From positions 24,444-88,443 of the forward strand of contig CAYGFI010000004.1 in the NCBI GenBank assembly GCA_964349045.1: a stretch of 64,000 bases of DNA, written 5' to 3'. Source of the stretch: JACJXF01 sp964349045. Lineage in GTDB: Bacteria; Bacteroidota; Bacteroidia; Bacteroidales; GCA-2748055. The position numbers and the translations under genes were made by a program. Positions 25,626 to 35,283 of the stretch are shown here, in pieces. How positions within the stretch are numbered: position 1 is the stretch's first letter; the number at the start of each line of letters is the position of its first letter. The notes under the pieces are model-generated. The model made no database searches. It was given only the letters and a program-made list of their open reading frames with translations, and was not told the origin of the DNA.

Positions 25626-27189
25626 TTCCATCATAACCGGGCTAATCATATTACTTCTGATTTCCGGATGTGAAAAACAAAAACCCGTAGCTAAGTCAGT
25701 TATTTATCTTCCAAGAATTGAAAATATTGTTATTGATGGTTTTACGGAAGAATGGGCAATAGTAGAAGGTTACAGATTATGGGCTGATCCTCTTGGCAAC
25801 TATAAAGAACCATCCGATTTTGAGGCCGGCATAAAAGCAGCCTGGAATAAAGAAGGATTACTACTTCAATTTGAAGTCACGGATGATAGTTTTAAAAGTG
25901 ACACTCTGAATCCCTGGAATGGAGATGCAATCGAAATTTTTCTGGCTCCGTTCAGAGGTTCCGAAGAAATTATCCAGATTTCTATTGTGCCATTACCTGA
26001 AAAAGATTTTATCCGGTTTAATGGTCTGAATAAAAATGAAAGTAACCATAAATTTTCCGGGGAAATATATTCTGTTACCAGAAGTTATGAGAATAAAAGA
26101 ATTACTGAAGTTAAAATCGGTTTCCAGAAGAATGAATATGAAGGAATTAATGAACAGGCGCCATTCAGTAGTTTTGCATTACAGGTATATGCAGATGATG
26201 CAGATGCCGGTAAACAGGAGAAAAATAAATTGGTGTGGTATCCGGTCGGGCAGAGCTACCTGTCTTCATCCTCAATGTTTACTGTTAACCTAAGCGACAA
26301 TAATCAAACTAAACTGAATGGAACTACAAGGCTTGTTATTACTGATAATGAAAAACTTGATTTATATGTTTTTGGTGCAGTTGGTGGAGAAAAAATTGAA
26401 ATTTACCGGAACGGAGAATTAATCAAACACTTCAGATCAAAGAGCGAACGAGCCTATCTGCCAGACACTTTTGATATTACCCCATTTGGATGGGATATTG
26501 AAAATGATTCATTATTTGTCTGTCTTAATGGCGAAAGTCTTTGTTTGCATGAACTTTTCCTGTCTCCCAGGCTTTATGAAACGATTTCAGAGAAACGTTT
26601 TGACAGGGAAATCCGGAATTTCATGTTTATGGACCGGCAATCATTCCCCCCTGAAAACGCAACCTTGTTTATCGGAAGTTCCAGTATTGTGAGATGGGAA
26701 ACGCTAAAAATGGATTTTCCTGAATTGAAGATTATACAAAGGGGATTCGGGGGATCAACAAGCCCTGAGGCTCTGATGTATATAAACCAAATCGTAATCC
26801 CCTACAAGCCTGCAAAAATTATATATTATGAAGGGGATAATGATATTACGATTGGGCTTACTTCAGAGGAAATATGTGATAATGTAAAAGATTTCATTGA
26901 TAAGGTTGCAGAGTCTCTACCCGAAACAATGATTTATATCCTCTCTCCTAAACCCAGTATTAACCGCATGCATTTATGGGAAAAGTACAGGCATGCTCAT
27001 GAGTCGTTAAGAAAGCTGTCCTATGAATACAAAAATGTGGTATATGTGGATGTAGCAACTCCGATGTTTGATCTGAATGGAAAACTCAACCACTCGCTTT
27101 TTGTAGATGACGGGATACACATGAATCAGGAGGGTTATGCGATCTGGACAAGGGTATTAAGAAGGGCACTCAATCTATTGAATAACTAA
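25606..27189 (+). CDS. Lipoprotein with CBM9-like domain and SGNH/GDSL hydrolase domain
   Basis: 527 residues from ATG 25606 (a TTG one codon upstream is also possible); it overlaps the end of the GMC gene by 20 bp, so it is translationally coupled. The N-terminus is a lipoprotein signal, LIILLLISGCEKQ, with lipobox L-I-S-G-C. Residues about 40-215 resemble a family 9 carbohydrate-binding or DOMON-like fold (DGFTEEWAIVEGYRLW, WNGDAIEIFLAPFRG). Residues about 350-525 are an SGNH hydrolase: FIGSSSIVRW (block I Ser), GFGGSTSPE (block II), YEGDND (block III) and DDGIHMNQEGY (block V Asp/His). It should be an envelope esterase or deacetylase; the substrate is unknown. Confidence 0.85.
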   Translation: MNRIRINSIITGLIILLLISGCEKQKPVAKSVIYLPRIENIVIDGFTEEWAIVEGYRLWADPLGNYKEPSDFEAGIKAAWNKEGLLLQFEVTDDSFKSDTLNPWNGDAIEIFLAPFRGSEEIIQISIVPLPEKDFIRFNGLNKNESNHKFSGEIYSVTRSYENKRITEVKIGFQKNEYEGINEQAPFSSFALQVYADDADAGKQEKNKLVWYPVGQSYLSSSSMFTVNLSDNNQTKLNGTTRLVITDNEKLDLYVFGAVGGEKIEIYRNGELIKHFRSKSERAYLPDTFDITPFGWDIENDSLFVCLNGESLCLHELFLSPRLYETISEKRFDREIRNFMFMDRQSFPPENATLFIGSSSIVRWETLKMDFPELKIIQRGFGGSTSPEALMYINQIVIPYKPAKIIYYEGDNDITIGLTSEEICDNVKDFIDKVAESLPETMIYILSPKPSINRMHLWEKYRHAHESLRKLSYEYKNVVYVDVATPMFDLNGKLNHSLFVDDGIHMNQEGYAIWTRVLRRALNLLNN

Positions 27190-27199
27190 AGATCCAAAG

Positions 27200-28573
27200 A
27201 TGAATACTTTCGAAAAAATCCTTACAGAGCAGCAGAATTATTACAGAACTCATATCACGAAGAACATTGCATTCAGGAAAAGCCAACTGAAGTTACTTTA
27301 TTCACTGATACAAAAGAATGAAACTGAAATTTTGCAAGCCCTGCAACAGGATTTCCGAAAGTCTTTCTTTGAGGGTTATGGAACCGAGGTAGGACTGGCG
27401 CTAAATGAGATAAGATTCCATATTAAGAAATTAAAAAAATGGGCATCACCTCGTCGGGCGAGTGGAAACATTCTTGATTTCAAGTCATCAGCAAAAATTT
27501 ATCCGGAACCTCTGGGACAGGTATTGATTATTGCTCCATGGAATTATCCCTTTATGCTGGTAATGTCGCCATTAGCAGGAGCAATTTCTGCAGGAAATAC
27601 CATAATAGTAAAGCCTTCGGAAAATTCACCGGCAACATCGGCATTAGTTCAGAAACTTATTTCTGAAAATTTTCCTAAAGAATATATTAGTTGTGTTACA
27701 GGAGGCAAGTCAGAAGCCGAAGCATTACTTAAATTAAAATTCGATTCTATTTTTTTTACGGGGAGTGCAAATGTTGGTCGGCTGGTAATGAAAGCCGCTG
27801 CTAAAAATCTTAGTCGGGTTTGCCTTGAGCTTGGAGGAAAAAATCCATGTATTATTGATATTACTGCACCGATTGACCTTACCTGCCGGAGAATTGTCTG
27901 GGGGAAGTTTCTCAATGCAGGACAGACTTGTGTTGCACCGGATTACCTGCTTGTACATAAGGACATTGCCTCCGCAATAAAAGAAGGATTAAAAAAATAT
28001 ATCCTACAATTTTACGGTGAAGACCCAAAGCAGAGTGCAGATTTTCCAAGAATTATCAATTTAACCCATTATAAAAGATTAATTAAACTTATTAATCCGG
28101 AAATGCTTTATTTTGGAGGATATACAGATGAGGCGGAACTATACATTTCGCCAACAATACTTGAAAATATCTCAGCCTCTGACCCAATTATGCAGGAGGA
28201 GATATTTGGTCCGGTTTTACCCATAATTGAATATTCTAAAACAGATGAAATCACAACATTGGTAAACAATATAGCAAAGCCATTGAGTTTTTACCTGTTT
28301 AGCAGGGATAAGAATTTCCAAAAGAAACTGATCCTTGAACTGGAAGCCGGTAATGGAAATTTTAATGATACCGTGATGCAGTTTGCAAATAAGAATCTCC
28401 CTTTCGGGGGTAAGGGTGAAAGTGGTATGGGTTCATATCATGGTAAATACAGCTTTGAATGTTTCTCTCACCTGAAGGCTATAAACAGAAAATCTTTTTT
28501 GATCGACCTGCCATTTCGTTACCCTCCATACAGTAAGATCAAGTTCAACCTGATAAAAAAACTGCTTAACTAG
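27200..28573 (+). CDS. Aldehyde dehydrogenase (class 3-like, NAD(P)-dependent)
   Basis: 457 residues, the short length of class 3 (fatty aldehyde type) dehydrogenases. It oxidises aldehydes to acids. Motifs: GQVLIIAPWNYPFML, the general base in LELGGKNPCI (Glu near 210), catalytic Cys244 in NAGQTCVAPDY, EEIFGPVLPI, and the C-terminal LPFGGKGESGMGSYHGKYSF. It follows the SGNH lipoprotein by 10 bp on the same strand, forming a three-gene unit with the GMC oxidoreductase; together they suggest stepwise oxidation of a long-chain or sterol-like alcohol. The C-terminal tail after SFLIDLPFRYPPY is basic and may touch the membrane, as in fatty aldehyde dehydrogenases. Confidence 0.9.
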   Translation: MNTFEKILTEQQNYYRTHITKNIAFRKSQLKLLYSLIQKNETEILQALQQDFRKSFFEGYGTEVGLALNEIRFHIKKLKKWASPRRASGNILDFKSSAKIYPEPLGQVLIIAPWNYPFMLVMSPLAGAISAGNTIIVKPSENSPATSALVQKLISENFPKEYISCVTGGKSEAEALLKLKFDSIFFTGSANVGRLVMKAAAKNLSRVCLELGGKNPCIIDITAPIDLTCRRIVWGKFLNAGQTCVAPDYLLVHKDIASAIKEGLKKYILQFYGEDPKQSADFPRIINLTHYKRLIKLINPEMLYFGGYTDEAELYISPTILENISASDPIMQEEIFGPVLPIIEYSKTDEITTLVNNIAKPLSFYLFSRDKNFQKKLILELEAGNGNFNDTVMQFANKNLPFGGKGESGMGSYHGKYSFECFSHLKAINRKSFLIDLPFRYPPYSKIKFNLIKKLLN

Positions 28574-28591
28574 AAAAAGCAAGGAAATAAA

Positions 28592-29356
28592 TTACTTCAG
28601 AACAACATAAACAGGGCAATGATCAGAATGGACTACCTCCTGCATTATTCCTGCATGATGTAATTTATCCTTAAGGTTTTTACTAACCATATGATAATCG
28701 AGTCTCCATCCGAGGTTCTTATGACGTGAACCAGCCCTGTAGCTCCACCATGAGTATTGCTGTGGCAGGTAATTAAAAATCCTGAAACTATCAACAAATC
28801 CAAGATCCAATAAACGGTCCATCCATGCTCTTTCTTCCGGCAAAAAACCAGAAGATTTCAGATGCTTTTCCGGATGATTTATATCGATTGGTTTGTGGGC
28901 AATGTTAAAATCACCTGACAGGATCAGGTTTGGTCGCGTCTTCATCAGATTTTCGAGATATGAATAAAAAGAATCGAGGTACTTCATTTTCACAGCCTGA
29001 CGCGCCTCTCCTGTGGTTCCAGACGGAAAATATGAATTTATAATGGTCAAATCACCCATATCGACGCGAATGAGGCGACCTTCCGTATCAAATTCCGGCA
29101 ATCCGATCCCTATGGAAAATGTATCAGGTATTTGCCGGCTTAGCAGAGCTACCCCGCTATAACCTCTTTTACTGGCAGAATGCCAAATCTGATGATATCC
29201 TAAAAATTGGAAAGTCATTTTATCTACCTGATCTTCCTGAATTTTAGTTTCCTGAATACAGATTACATCAGGATTTTCAGCTTTGAGCCATTCCATAAAA
29301 CCTTTGCTTATTGCTGATCGGAGGCCATTGACATTATATGAAATTATTTTTTTCAT
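28592..29356 (-). CDS. xth: Exodeoxyribonuclease III / AP endonuclease
   Basis: 254 residues, the full family length. The enzyme cuts DNA at abasic sites and trims 3' ends in base excision repair. Endonuclease/exonuclease/phosphatase fold motifs: SYNVNGLRSAISKGF (Asn near 7), CIQETKIQ (Glu near 36), GDFNIAHKPIDI (Asp/Asn), the YSWWSYR block, RLDYHMVS and the C-terminal SDHCPVYVVL with the catalytic Asp-His. An exact TATCTTTG element lies upstream at 29417-29424. It is divergent from rsgA. Confidence 0.93.
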   Translation of the reverse strand: MKKIISYNVNGLRSAISKGFMEWLKAENPDVICIQETKIQEDQVDKMTFQFLGYHQIWHSASKRGYSGVALLSRQIPDTFSIGIGLPEFDTEGRLIRVDMGDLTIINSYFPSGTTGEARQAVKMKYLDSFYSYLENLMKTRPNLILSGDFNIAHKPIDINHPEKHLKSSGFLPEERAWMDRLLDLGFVDSFRIFNYLPQQYSWWSYRAGSRHKNLGWRLDYHMVSKNLKDKLHHAGIMQEVVHSDHCPVYVVLK

Positions 29357-29416
29357 GACTGAATAATTATTTTTTATTTATCTGGTCAGTAAAAATTAAT
29401 TTAAAAGATGAGTGAG

Positions 29417-29424
29417 CAAAGATA
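29417..29424 (-). promoter_or_regulatory. Putative -7 promoter element TATCTTTG for xth
   Basis: Exact TAnnTTTG match on the minus strand, 60 bp before the xth start codon, within the 204-bp divergent gap between xth and rsgA. Confidence 0.45.
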
Positions 29425-29560
29425 AAATTCCTGTTTTAATTAAATTGATGGATATATATTATAACAATTATAGAATTAACTATGTTTGTTGAAATAAAAA
29501 TGTTTTAAAGTGAAATTCTACTGAAAATGGTTTAATACCAATAGAATTAAAGTCTGAATT

Positions 29561-30487
29561 TTGGAAAAAGGTATTGTAATTAAGTCTACAGGTAGCTGGT
29601 ATACAGTAAAAACAGAAACCGGTCATATTTTTAACTGCAAAATTCGCGGTACTTATCGCATAAAAGGAATCCGTGCCACAAGCCCGGTTGCTGTTGGTGA
29701 TCGTGTTGAGATCAGCGGAACAGAGAAAGACAATATACCGGTAATTGAAAAAATAGAAGATCGTAAAAATTATATGATCCGCAGAGCCTCAAATCTCTCA
29801 AAAGAGTACCAGTTAATTGCCTCAAATATTGATCAGGCATGGATTATAGCAAGCCTGGTTTCACCAAAAACCTTTCTCCAATTCATTGATCGGTTTTTGG
29901 TTACTGCCCAGGCATACAGGATCCCTGCGTCAGTTATATTTAATAAAACAGACCTGTATTCTCAATTCCTCATGCAGGAACTGAAGCAATTGATTAATCT
30001 TTACGAAGCGATCGGCTATAGATGTTATTCTGTTTCAGCTAAAGAGAAGTTAAATCTTGATCAACTCAGTAATGATCTCCAGGGTAAAACTACACTTATT
30101 TCAGGAAATTCAGGTGTAGGAAAATCCACACTTATCAATGCCCTACATCCTCAACTAGGCCTTCGAACCGGAAAAATTTCTGATTATCATAATACCGGAA
30201 AACACACCACTACTTTTGCTGAAATGGTTGAATTAGGTAATGACACTTATATTATTGATACTCCCGGCATTAAGGGTTTTGGTGTTGTAGATTTTGATAA
30301 GAGTGAAGTTTTTCATTTTTTTCCTGAGATTTTTAAATTTTCCGAAAAATGCCAGTTTACCAATTGTTTACACACGCATGAACCGGGATGTGCAGTTAAA
30401 AAAGCTGTAGAAAAACTTGAAATTTCACTTTCACGATATGAGAGTTATCTCAGCATTATGGATTCTGATGATAGCAGATACCGTTAA
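29561..30487 (+). CDS. rsgA: Small-subunit ribosome biogenesis GTPase RsgA (YjeQ)
   Basis: 308 residues from a TTG start; no ATG lies near the conserved N-terminal beginning EKGIVIKSTGSWYTV, so the TTG is well supported. RsgA checks late 30S assembly and releases RbfA. Order of parts: OB fold (1-70), circularly permuted GTPase with G4 NKTD, then G1 SGNSGVGKSTLIN and G3 DTPGIKGFG, and a C-terminal zinc knuckle (CQFTNCLHTHEPGC). All key residues are present. Confidence 0.95.
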   Translation: MEKGIVIKSTGSWYTVKTETGHIFNCKIRGTYRIKGIRATSPVAVGDRVEISGTEKDNIPVIEKIEDRKNYMIRRASNLSKEYQLIASNIDQAWIIASLVSPKTFLQFIDRFLVTAQAYRIPASVIFNKTDLYSQFLMQELKQLINLYEAIGYRCYSVSAKEKLNLDQLSNDLQGKTTLISGNSGVGKSTLINALHPQLGLRTGKISDYHNTGKHTTTFAEMVELGNDTYIIDTPGIKGFGVVDFDKSEVFHFFPEIFKFSEKCQFTNCLHTHEPGCAVKKAVEKLEISLSRYESYLSIMDSDDSRYR

Positions 30488-30591
30488 TCAGGGAAACTTT
30501 TACCATGATTGACCGTATGCATAAAATAAAAAAGAATTAAATTGAAATAAGAACTATATTTAATAGTTTTCAATTAACGACCGGTATTCAG

Positions 30592-33435
30592 ATGAAAAAG
30601 ATTTATTTGATCATTATTTTTGCAATTCTTGCGGTTGTCAGCATAAATATCTTTTTCCTTTTAAAGCTTAAAAATAATATCCTCGAATATCAGAAATCCC
30701 TGGTATCTGAACAAGGAAGGCTTTGCGGTTCATACATTGAAAAAACACTTTCATCATACGAAAACGACCTTACCCGGATTTTATTCCGTAATTCCCAGTT
30801 GATTCCGGAAATTTTCAATAATCCAAGGGCCTTTCGCAAAATATCCTCAGATCTGCAGGGTTTTTATTCAAAAAACAGAGGATTAATTACCAGTATTTCA
30901 ATTTTCGACAATAAGGATTCATATCTTGGGATGTATCTGACAGATAATGATGAATTGGTTATTGATACTTTTCCCCGCCAAAATATCAATGATCTTCAAA
31001 CGAAAGATATAATAATAAAAAAAGAGGGAAATTATAAAAGTTATTTCCCGTTTTTCAAAAATAATGAATTAACCGGTAATGTTGTTGTAGAAATAAATCT
31101 GGATCAATATCTTAATTCAATCTTTTACTTTTTCAAACTTCAGGGTCTCCAATGGCAATGGCTTGCCAACAGCAGTAATCAGATCATGATGTGTAATTAC
31201 CCCGATTCAATTATTATCAGTGATCTTCAAAAAATTTCAGACTTTATCCCATCTGAAGAATTATTTGTCTTAGAACATTATTACACTGATTCCAAAGGAT
31301 CCAAAAGAAAGATTATTTCAGCCGTTTATCCGTTAAATGCACTAAACAACGACCTGGGTATTGGTTTCACGATTGAAACCGGGCAGTTGAATACCATAAT
31401 TCTGAAAGGGAATTTTCTTCTGATCATGTTCTCCCTTTTGGTGATGATTGTACTACTGGGAATAGTAATTTACGATATAAATAATGAAAAACAGAGACAA
31501 GATAAAAGGTCTTCAGATCTTTTATCCTTAAAGATGATTGTGGAACATTTTCCAGTTGGTATAATGATCATAGACTCGCTCGGAACCATTAAAAATATTA
31601 ACCGGACAGGACAAAAAATGTTATTCCTGAATAAGGATGATGTTATTACCGGGAACAAACTTACAAGTCAGTTACTGGTTTCAAGTAAGTATCTTTTAAA
31701 AGAAAATATTAAGGCATCATTCGATTCCTCTCACTTTATATATTATGAAAAAGACGGTAATGAAATTGTCATTTACCGTAAAGATATCAAAGCACAAATT
31801 GCGGGCGAAGAGCTTACTATTTCTGCTTTAATTGATGTTTCACCGCTTGAAAAATCAAGAAAACAGGAAGCAGCCGCAAACAAAGCCAAATCTGATTTTC
31901 TGGCAATGATGAGTCATGAGATAAGGACACAGATGAATGGGATTATCGGAATGACAGATAATCTATTACGAGGGAATCTCAGTCCGCAGGAAAAAGAACA
32001 GGTAGTAATCATAAAAAAATCATCAGATTTACTTTTAAATATTATCAACGATATTCTGGATTTTTCAAAAATTGAAGCCGGGAAAATGATGCTTGAAAGG
32101 ATTCCCTTTAGCCTCAAAGAGGAGATCAGTTTTTCCATTTCGATTTTTAAATCAATGGCTCAGGAGAAGGGGCTGGAACTTCAAGCCAATATTCATCCCG
32201 CTGTCCCTGATCGTTTAATCGGAGATCCATTAAGATTGCGACAGGTAATTTCTAATCTGATTAATAACGCCATTAAATTTACTCATAAAGGCAAAATTGT
32301 AATTGGCGCCAGTCTGATGGAACGGTTTAATTCGTCTCTTAGCCTTTTGTTTACGGTTGAAGATACAGGTATTGGTATTCCAAAAGAAAATCTGAAAAAG
32401 ATTTTTGAAAGCTACGAGCAAGGGAGTGATTCCGTTTCACGAAAATATGGTGGAACGGGGTTGGGAATGGCGATATCAAAGCAGCTTGTTGAATTAATGA
32501 ACGGTCAGATCTGGGTTGAAAGTCCATCAACTATATCTAAATCTTCGAAGTACCCCGGTACAAAATTCAGCTTCACTATTGAAGTAAATTCCAATGAGAA
32601 ACTGCTAAAGAAATTTGACTTTTCTCACATCGACAAATATCTGCAAATATCTGTGCTGATTCTAACACAAATTAAAGATGAGGACGATACAGTTCATCGA
32701 TTACTGGACCGATTCGGGATAAGTTATAATTTCGAAACTTACGAGGAAAATTCTATTAACAGTGCAATTTTTCATATTGAACAGAAAAGAGATTTATATC
32801 ATATTATTATTATTATGGATAAGCCTGGGTATGATGGATTTTCGCTGGCCCGGCAATTGAAAGAAAGTAAACTATCCGAACAATTTCCTATTATATTAAT
32901 CAGTTCTAATGACCAACCCGGTAATTATGTAAGATCGAAATCATTTGACATAGATTATTACCTAATACAACCTTTTGAATCGAATGAAATTTATAGCATT
33001 ATCCGGGAGAATTTCCCCGGAGTTAAAGACCATGGTGGAGTAACCCAACAAGTAAATAAGATTAGAAGAAAAATTCAAATTCTTTTGGCTGATGATAATA
33101 TTATCAATCAGCGAGTTACACAAAGTATTTTTAAGCATCTTGGTTTTGAAATCGATATTGCTCAAAATGGTAAGGAAGCGGTTGAGATGGCTTCTCAAAA
33201 AAATTATGATATCATATTTATGGATATTCTGATGCCGGATATGGACGGAATTACTGCAACAAAAATTATCCGGCAACAAGGAATAAAGGTACCCGTTGTT
33301 GCCATTTCTGCAGCAGATGAGCCGGAAATTAGGGCTGAGGCCTATTCTGTGGGTATGAACGATTTTATTTCCAAGCCAGTTAAAGTAGAATCGATTAAGG
33401 AGATTTTGATTAATTGGTTTTCTGAAAGTATTTAG
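30592..33435 (+). CDS. Hybrid sensor histidine kinase with PAS, degenerate receiver and C-terminal receiver
   Basis: 947 residues. Membrane helices at about 4-24 and 273-293 enclose a periplasmic sensor domain. A PAS domain (about 305-415) leads to the dimerisation/phosphoacceptor domain with His442 in SHEIRTQMNGII; the usual Pro after Thr is Gln447. The ATPase domain has NNAIKFTHKG, DTGIGIPKE and GGTGLGMAI. A receiver-like region (about 685-800) has a shortened acidic loop (IIIIMDKPGYDGF) and lacks a clear phosphoacceptor, while the last domain (about 822-940) is a normal receiver with Asp878 in FMDILMPDMDG. No HPt or response regulator adjoins it. mnmH starts 4 bp after its stop, implying cotranscription. 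Confidence 0.9.
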   Translation: MKKIYLIIIFAILAVVSINIFFLLKLKNNILEYQKSLVSEQGRLCGSYIEKTLSSYENDLTRILFRNSQLIPEIFNNPRAFRKISSDLQGFYSKNRGLITSISIFDNKDSYLGMYLTDNDELVIDTFPRQNINDLQTKDIIIKKEGNYKSYFPFFKNNELTGNVVVEINLDQYLNSIFYFFKLQGLQWQWLANSSNQIMMCNYPDSIIISDLQKISDFIPSEELFVLEHYYTDSKGSKRKIISAVYPLNALNNDLGIGFTIETGQLNTIILKGNFLLIMFSLLVMIVLLGIVIYDINNEKQRQDKRSSDLLSLKMIVEHFPVGIMIIDSLGTIKNINRTGQKMLFLNKDDVITGNKLTSQLLVSSKYLLKENIKASFDSSHFIYYEKDGNEIVIYRKDIKAQIAGEELTISALIDVSPLEKSRKQEAAANKAKSDFLAMMSHEIRTQMNGIIGMTDNLLRGNLSPQEKEQVVIIKKSSDLLLNIINDILDFSKIEAGKMMLERIPFSLKEEISFSISIFKSMAQEKGLELQANIHPAVPDRLIGDPLRLRQVISNLINNAIKFTHKGKIVIGASLMERFNSSLSLLFTVEDTGIGIPKENLKKIFESYEQGSDSVSRKYGGTGLGMAISKQLVELMNGQIWVESPSTISKSSKYPGTKFSFTIEVNSNEKLLKKFDFSHIDKYLQISVLILTQIKDEDDTVHRLLDRFGISYNFETYEENSINSAIFHIEQKRDLYHIIIIMDKPGYDGFSLARQLKESKLSEQFPIILISSNDQPGNYVRSKSFDIDYYLIQPFESNEIYSIIRENFPGVKDHGGVTQQVNKIRRKIQILLADDNIINQRVTQSIFKHLGFEIDIAQNGKEAVEMASQKNYDIIFMDILMPDMDGITATKIIRQQGIKVPVVAISAADEPEIRAEAYSVGMNDFISKPVKVESIKEILINWFSESI

Positions 33436-33439
33436 AGTC

Positions 33440-34474
33440 ATGTCGAATTTGATTAACATCAGAGAGTTTTTAACCTTAAAAAAAGAAATTCCATTAATAG
33501 ATGTTCGTTCACCTTCGGAGTTTAAACAGGGACATATTCCCGGAGCAATCAACATTCCGCTTTTTAATGATGATGAGCGGGCAACCATTGGAAAGCTTTA
33601 CAAACATTCCGGTCAGAAAGAAGCCATTTTAACCGGTCTGGATATAGCCGGTAAAAAGATTCGGGTACTTGCAGAATCGGCTATTAAATCAGCGGCAAAC
33701 AAGAAGCTTATTGTCCATTGCTGGAGAGGCGGAATGCGGAGTTCAACAATGGCCTGGCTTTTTGAAACATGTGGAATCCAGTGCAATGTTCTTACCGGAG
33801 GTTATAAATCCTACCGGAATTATATCCGCGAATTTTTTTGTCTGCCGTTTAATTTTCTTGTTCTTGGTGGTATGACCGGTTCAGGCAAATCGGCCATCCT
33901 GGATGAACTCGAAGGAATGTCCTTTCAGGTGCTTAAACTGGAAGAGATATCTCACCATAAAGGTTCTGTATTTGGGAACCTTGGAGAATCTCCGCAAAGT
34001 ACAAACGAACAATTTGAAAATGATCTGTTTAATGTCCTTTCCCAATTTGACATTAAGGAGCCCATTTTTGTGGAGGATGAAAGCCGGAATATTGGTCAGA
34101 ATATAATTCCCCCTGAACTTTTTTATAAAATGTCCAATAGCCGTTTAATTGTTATAGAAATGGATAAAGAACTACGTATAAGCCGACTGGTGAAAGATTA
34201 TGGAAAATTCGCAAATCAGGAACTGATAATGTGTATTGAAAAAATTTCGAAAAGGCTTGGTGGCCGGAATACCCAATCGGCCATTTCTTCCATAGAAGAT
34301 GGCAGACCGGAAGATGCTGTAAGCATCATTCTATATTATTATGATAAAACATACCATTATGGCCTTTCACAAAAGAAAAACAGTGAAATCATTAAAATTA
34401 TCCTGTCGGGTACTGAAGCGAAAATAAACACTGTTAAAATTCTTGAAGTTCTAAGAAACAAGAATATTATCTGA
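33440..34474 (+). CDS. mnmH: tRNA 2-selenouridine synthase (SelU/MnmH)
   Basis: 344 residues, the family length. The enzyme replaces sulfur by selenium in 2-thiouridine at the tRNA wobble position, and can also geranylate it. An N-terminal rhodanese domain (PLIDVRSPSEFKQGHIPGAIN) holds catalytic Cys94 in HCWRGGMRSS; the C-terminal P-loop domain has GGMTGSGKSAILDEL and VEDESRNIG. The reaction needs selenophosphate from SelD, which is not in this window. The gene begins 4 bp after the hybrid kinase gene and is followed, 101 bp later, by an unknown gene on the same strand. Confidence 0.93.
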   Translation: MSNLINIREFLTLKKEIPLIDVRSPSEFKQGHIPGAINIPLFNDDERATIGKLYKHSGQKEAILTGLDIAGKKIRVLAESAIKSAANKKLIVHCWRGGMRSSTMAWLFETCGIQCNVLTGGYKSYRNYIREFFCLPFNFLVLGGMTGSGKSAILDELEGMSFQVLKLEEISHHKGSVFGNLGESPQSTNEQFENDLFNVLSQFDIKEPIFVEDESRNIGQNIIPPELFYKMSNSRLIVIEMDKELRISRLVKDYGKFANQELIMCIEKISKRLGGRNTQSAISSIEDGRPEDAVSIILYYYDKTYHYGLSQKKNSEIIKIILSGTEAKINTVKILEVLRNKNII

Positions 34475-34575
34475 AAGTTTTCCTGAACTATATACACATT
34501 AGTATTGTTATTATGTGTTAAATCAGAATAAACATTATTAAGTTTACAGATTCAGAAATCCTTTAATCTAAAGAC

Positions 34576-35280
34576 ATGAAAAACGAAAGAATTATTGAAA
34601 CGCTTGGAGGTCTTGCCAAGGAAGAGAAGCTTAAAACTCTGGCTGATCACATAATGCCCAATACTTTTGTTTTGGAAACAGAAGAGCCTTTTCCAGGTTA
34701 CCATGGTGCAAATCTACCAACAGAAGCCAAACCGATTTCTGCATTTTTAATCACTAAAGTGAAATATTCTCCTGAAAAGATATTGCGTATTGCACATAAC
34801 ATAAAGAAATATTTTCCTCATGATTTTGATGCTGTTCCCGGTAAAATTTGTATGCAGAATGCTGTTTTGCCTTGCATCCGTATCCGTGGTTTTAATAATT
34901 ACGAACTGATAGGTGATTTGCAGAAATGTTTTTTTTCAGAAGGGATTGAGTTTGCCAAAAAGCGTAATGTTTTTGCAGATGCGGTAATCCAGCTAAAAAA
35001 ACATTTTACCATAGAAGAAATTGAAGAAGAAATATATCGTGATCTTGACGAGCATTCCACTTATTATTTCCGTATTCCAAAGCAAATGAACTGGCAACTT
35101 TTTCTTAAAGTGACAAAGGTTGTCAGAAATAATACTGCTGCAAATTTCGATGGTGCTTTGGCCGCGATATACACCCGGGATATTCTTGATGTTGTGAGGA
35201 TTTTTGCTCCCGGTATAACAATCGAAACCCTGAAACAATTAAAGGCAAGGTATTCCCAGGAGCTTGAGAAGTTCGATTAG
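34576..35280 (+). CDS. Protein of unknown function (234 aa) downstream of mnmH
   Basis: I do not recognise this family. The protein is soluble, with no signal or membrane segment. The sequence is conserved-looking rather than random: EEPFPGYHGANLPTEAKP near residues 37-54, a Cys pair in GKICMQNAVLPCIRIRG, and a C-terminal helical part (FAPGITIETLKQLKARYSQ). A partly matching promoter element TAAGTTTA lies at 34539-34546, so it may be transcribed alone as well as with mnmH. It converges on the U32 gene with 3 bp between stops. A link to tRNA selenation is possible from position only. Confidence 0.55.
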   Translation: MKNERIIETLGGLAKEEKLKTLADHIMPNTFVLETEEPFPGYHGANLPTEAKPISAFLITKVKYSPEKILRIAHNIKKYFPHDFDAVPGKICMQNAVLPCIRIRGFNNYELIGDLQKCFFSEGIEFAKKRNVFADAVIQLKKHFTIEEIEEEIYRDLDEHSTYYFRIPKQMNWQLFLKVTKVVRNNTAANFDGALAAIYTRDILDVVRIFAPGITIETLKQLKARYSQELEKFD

Positions 35281-35283
35281 GGG

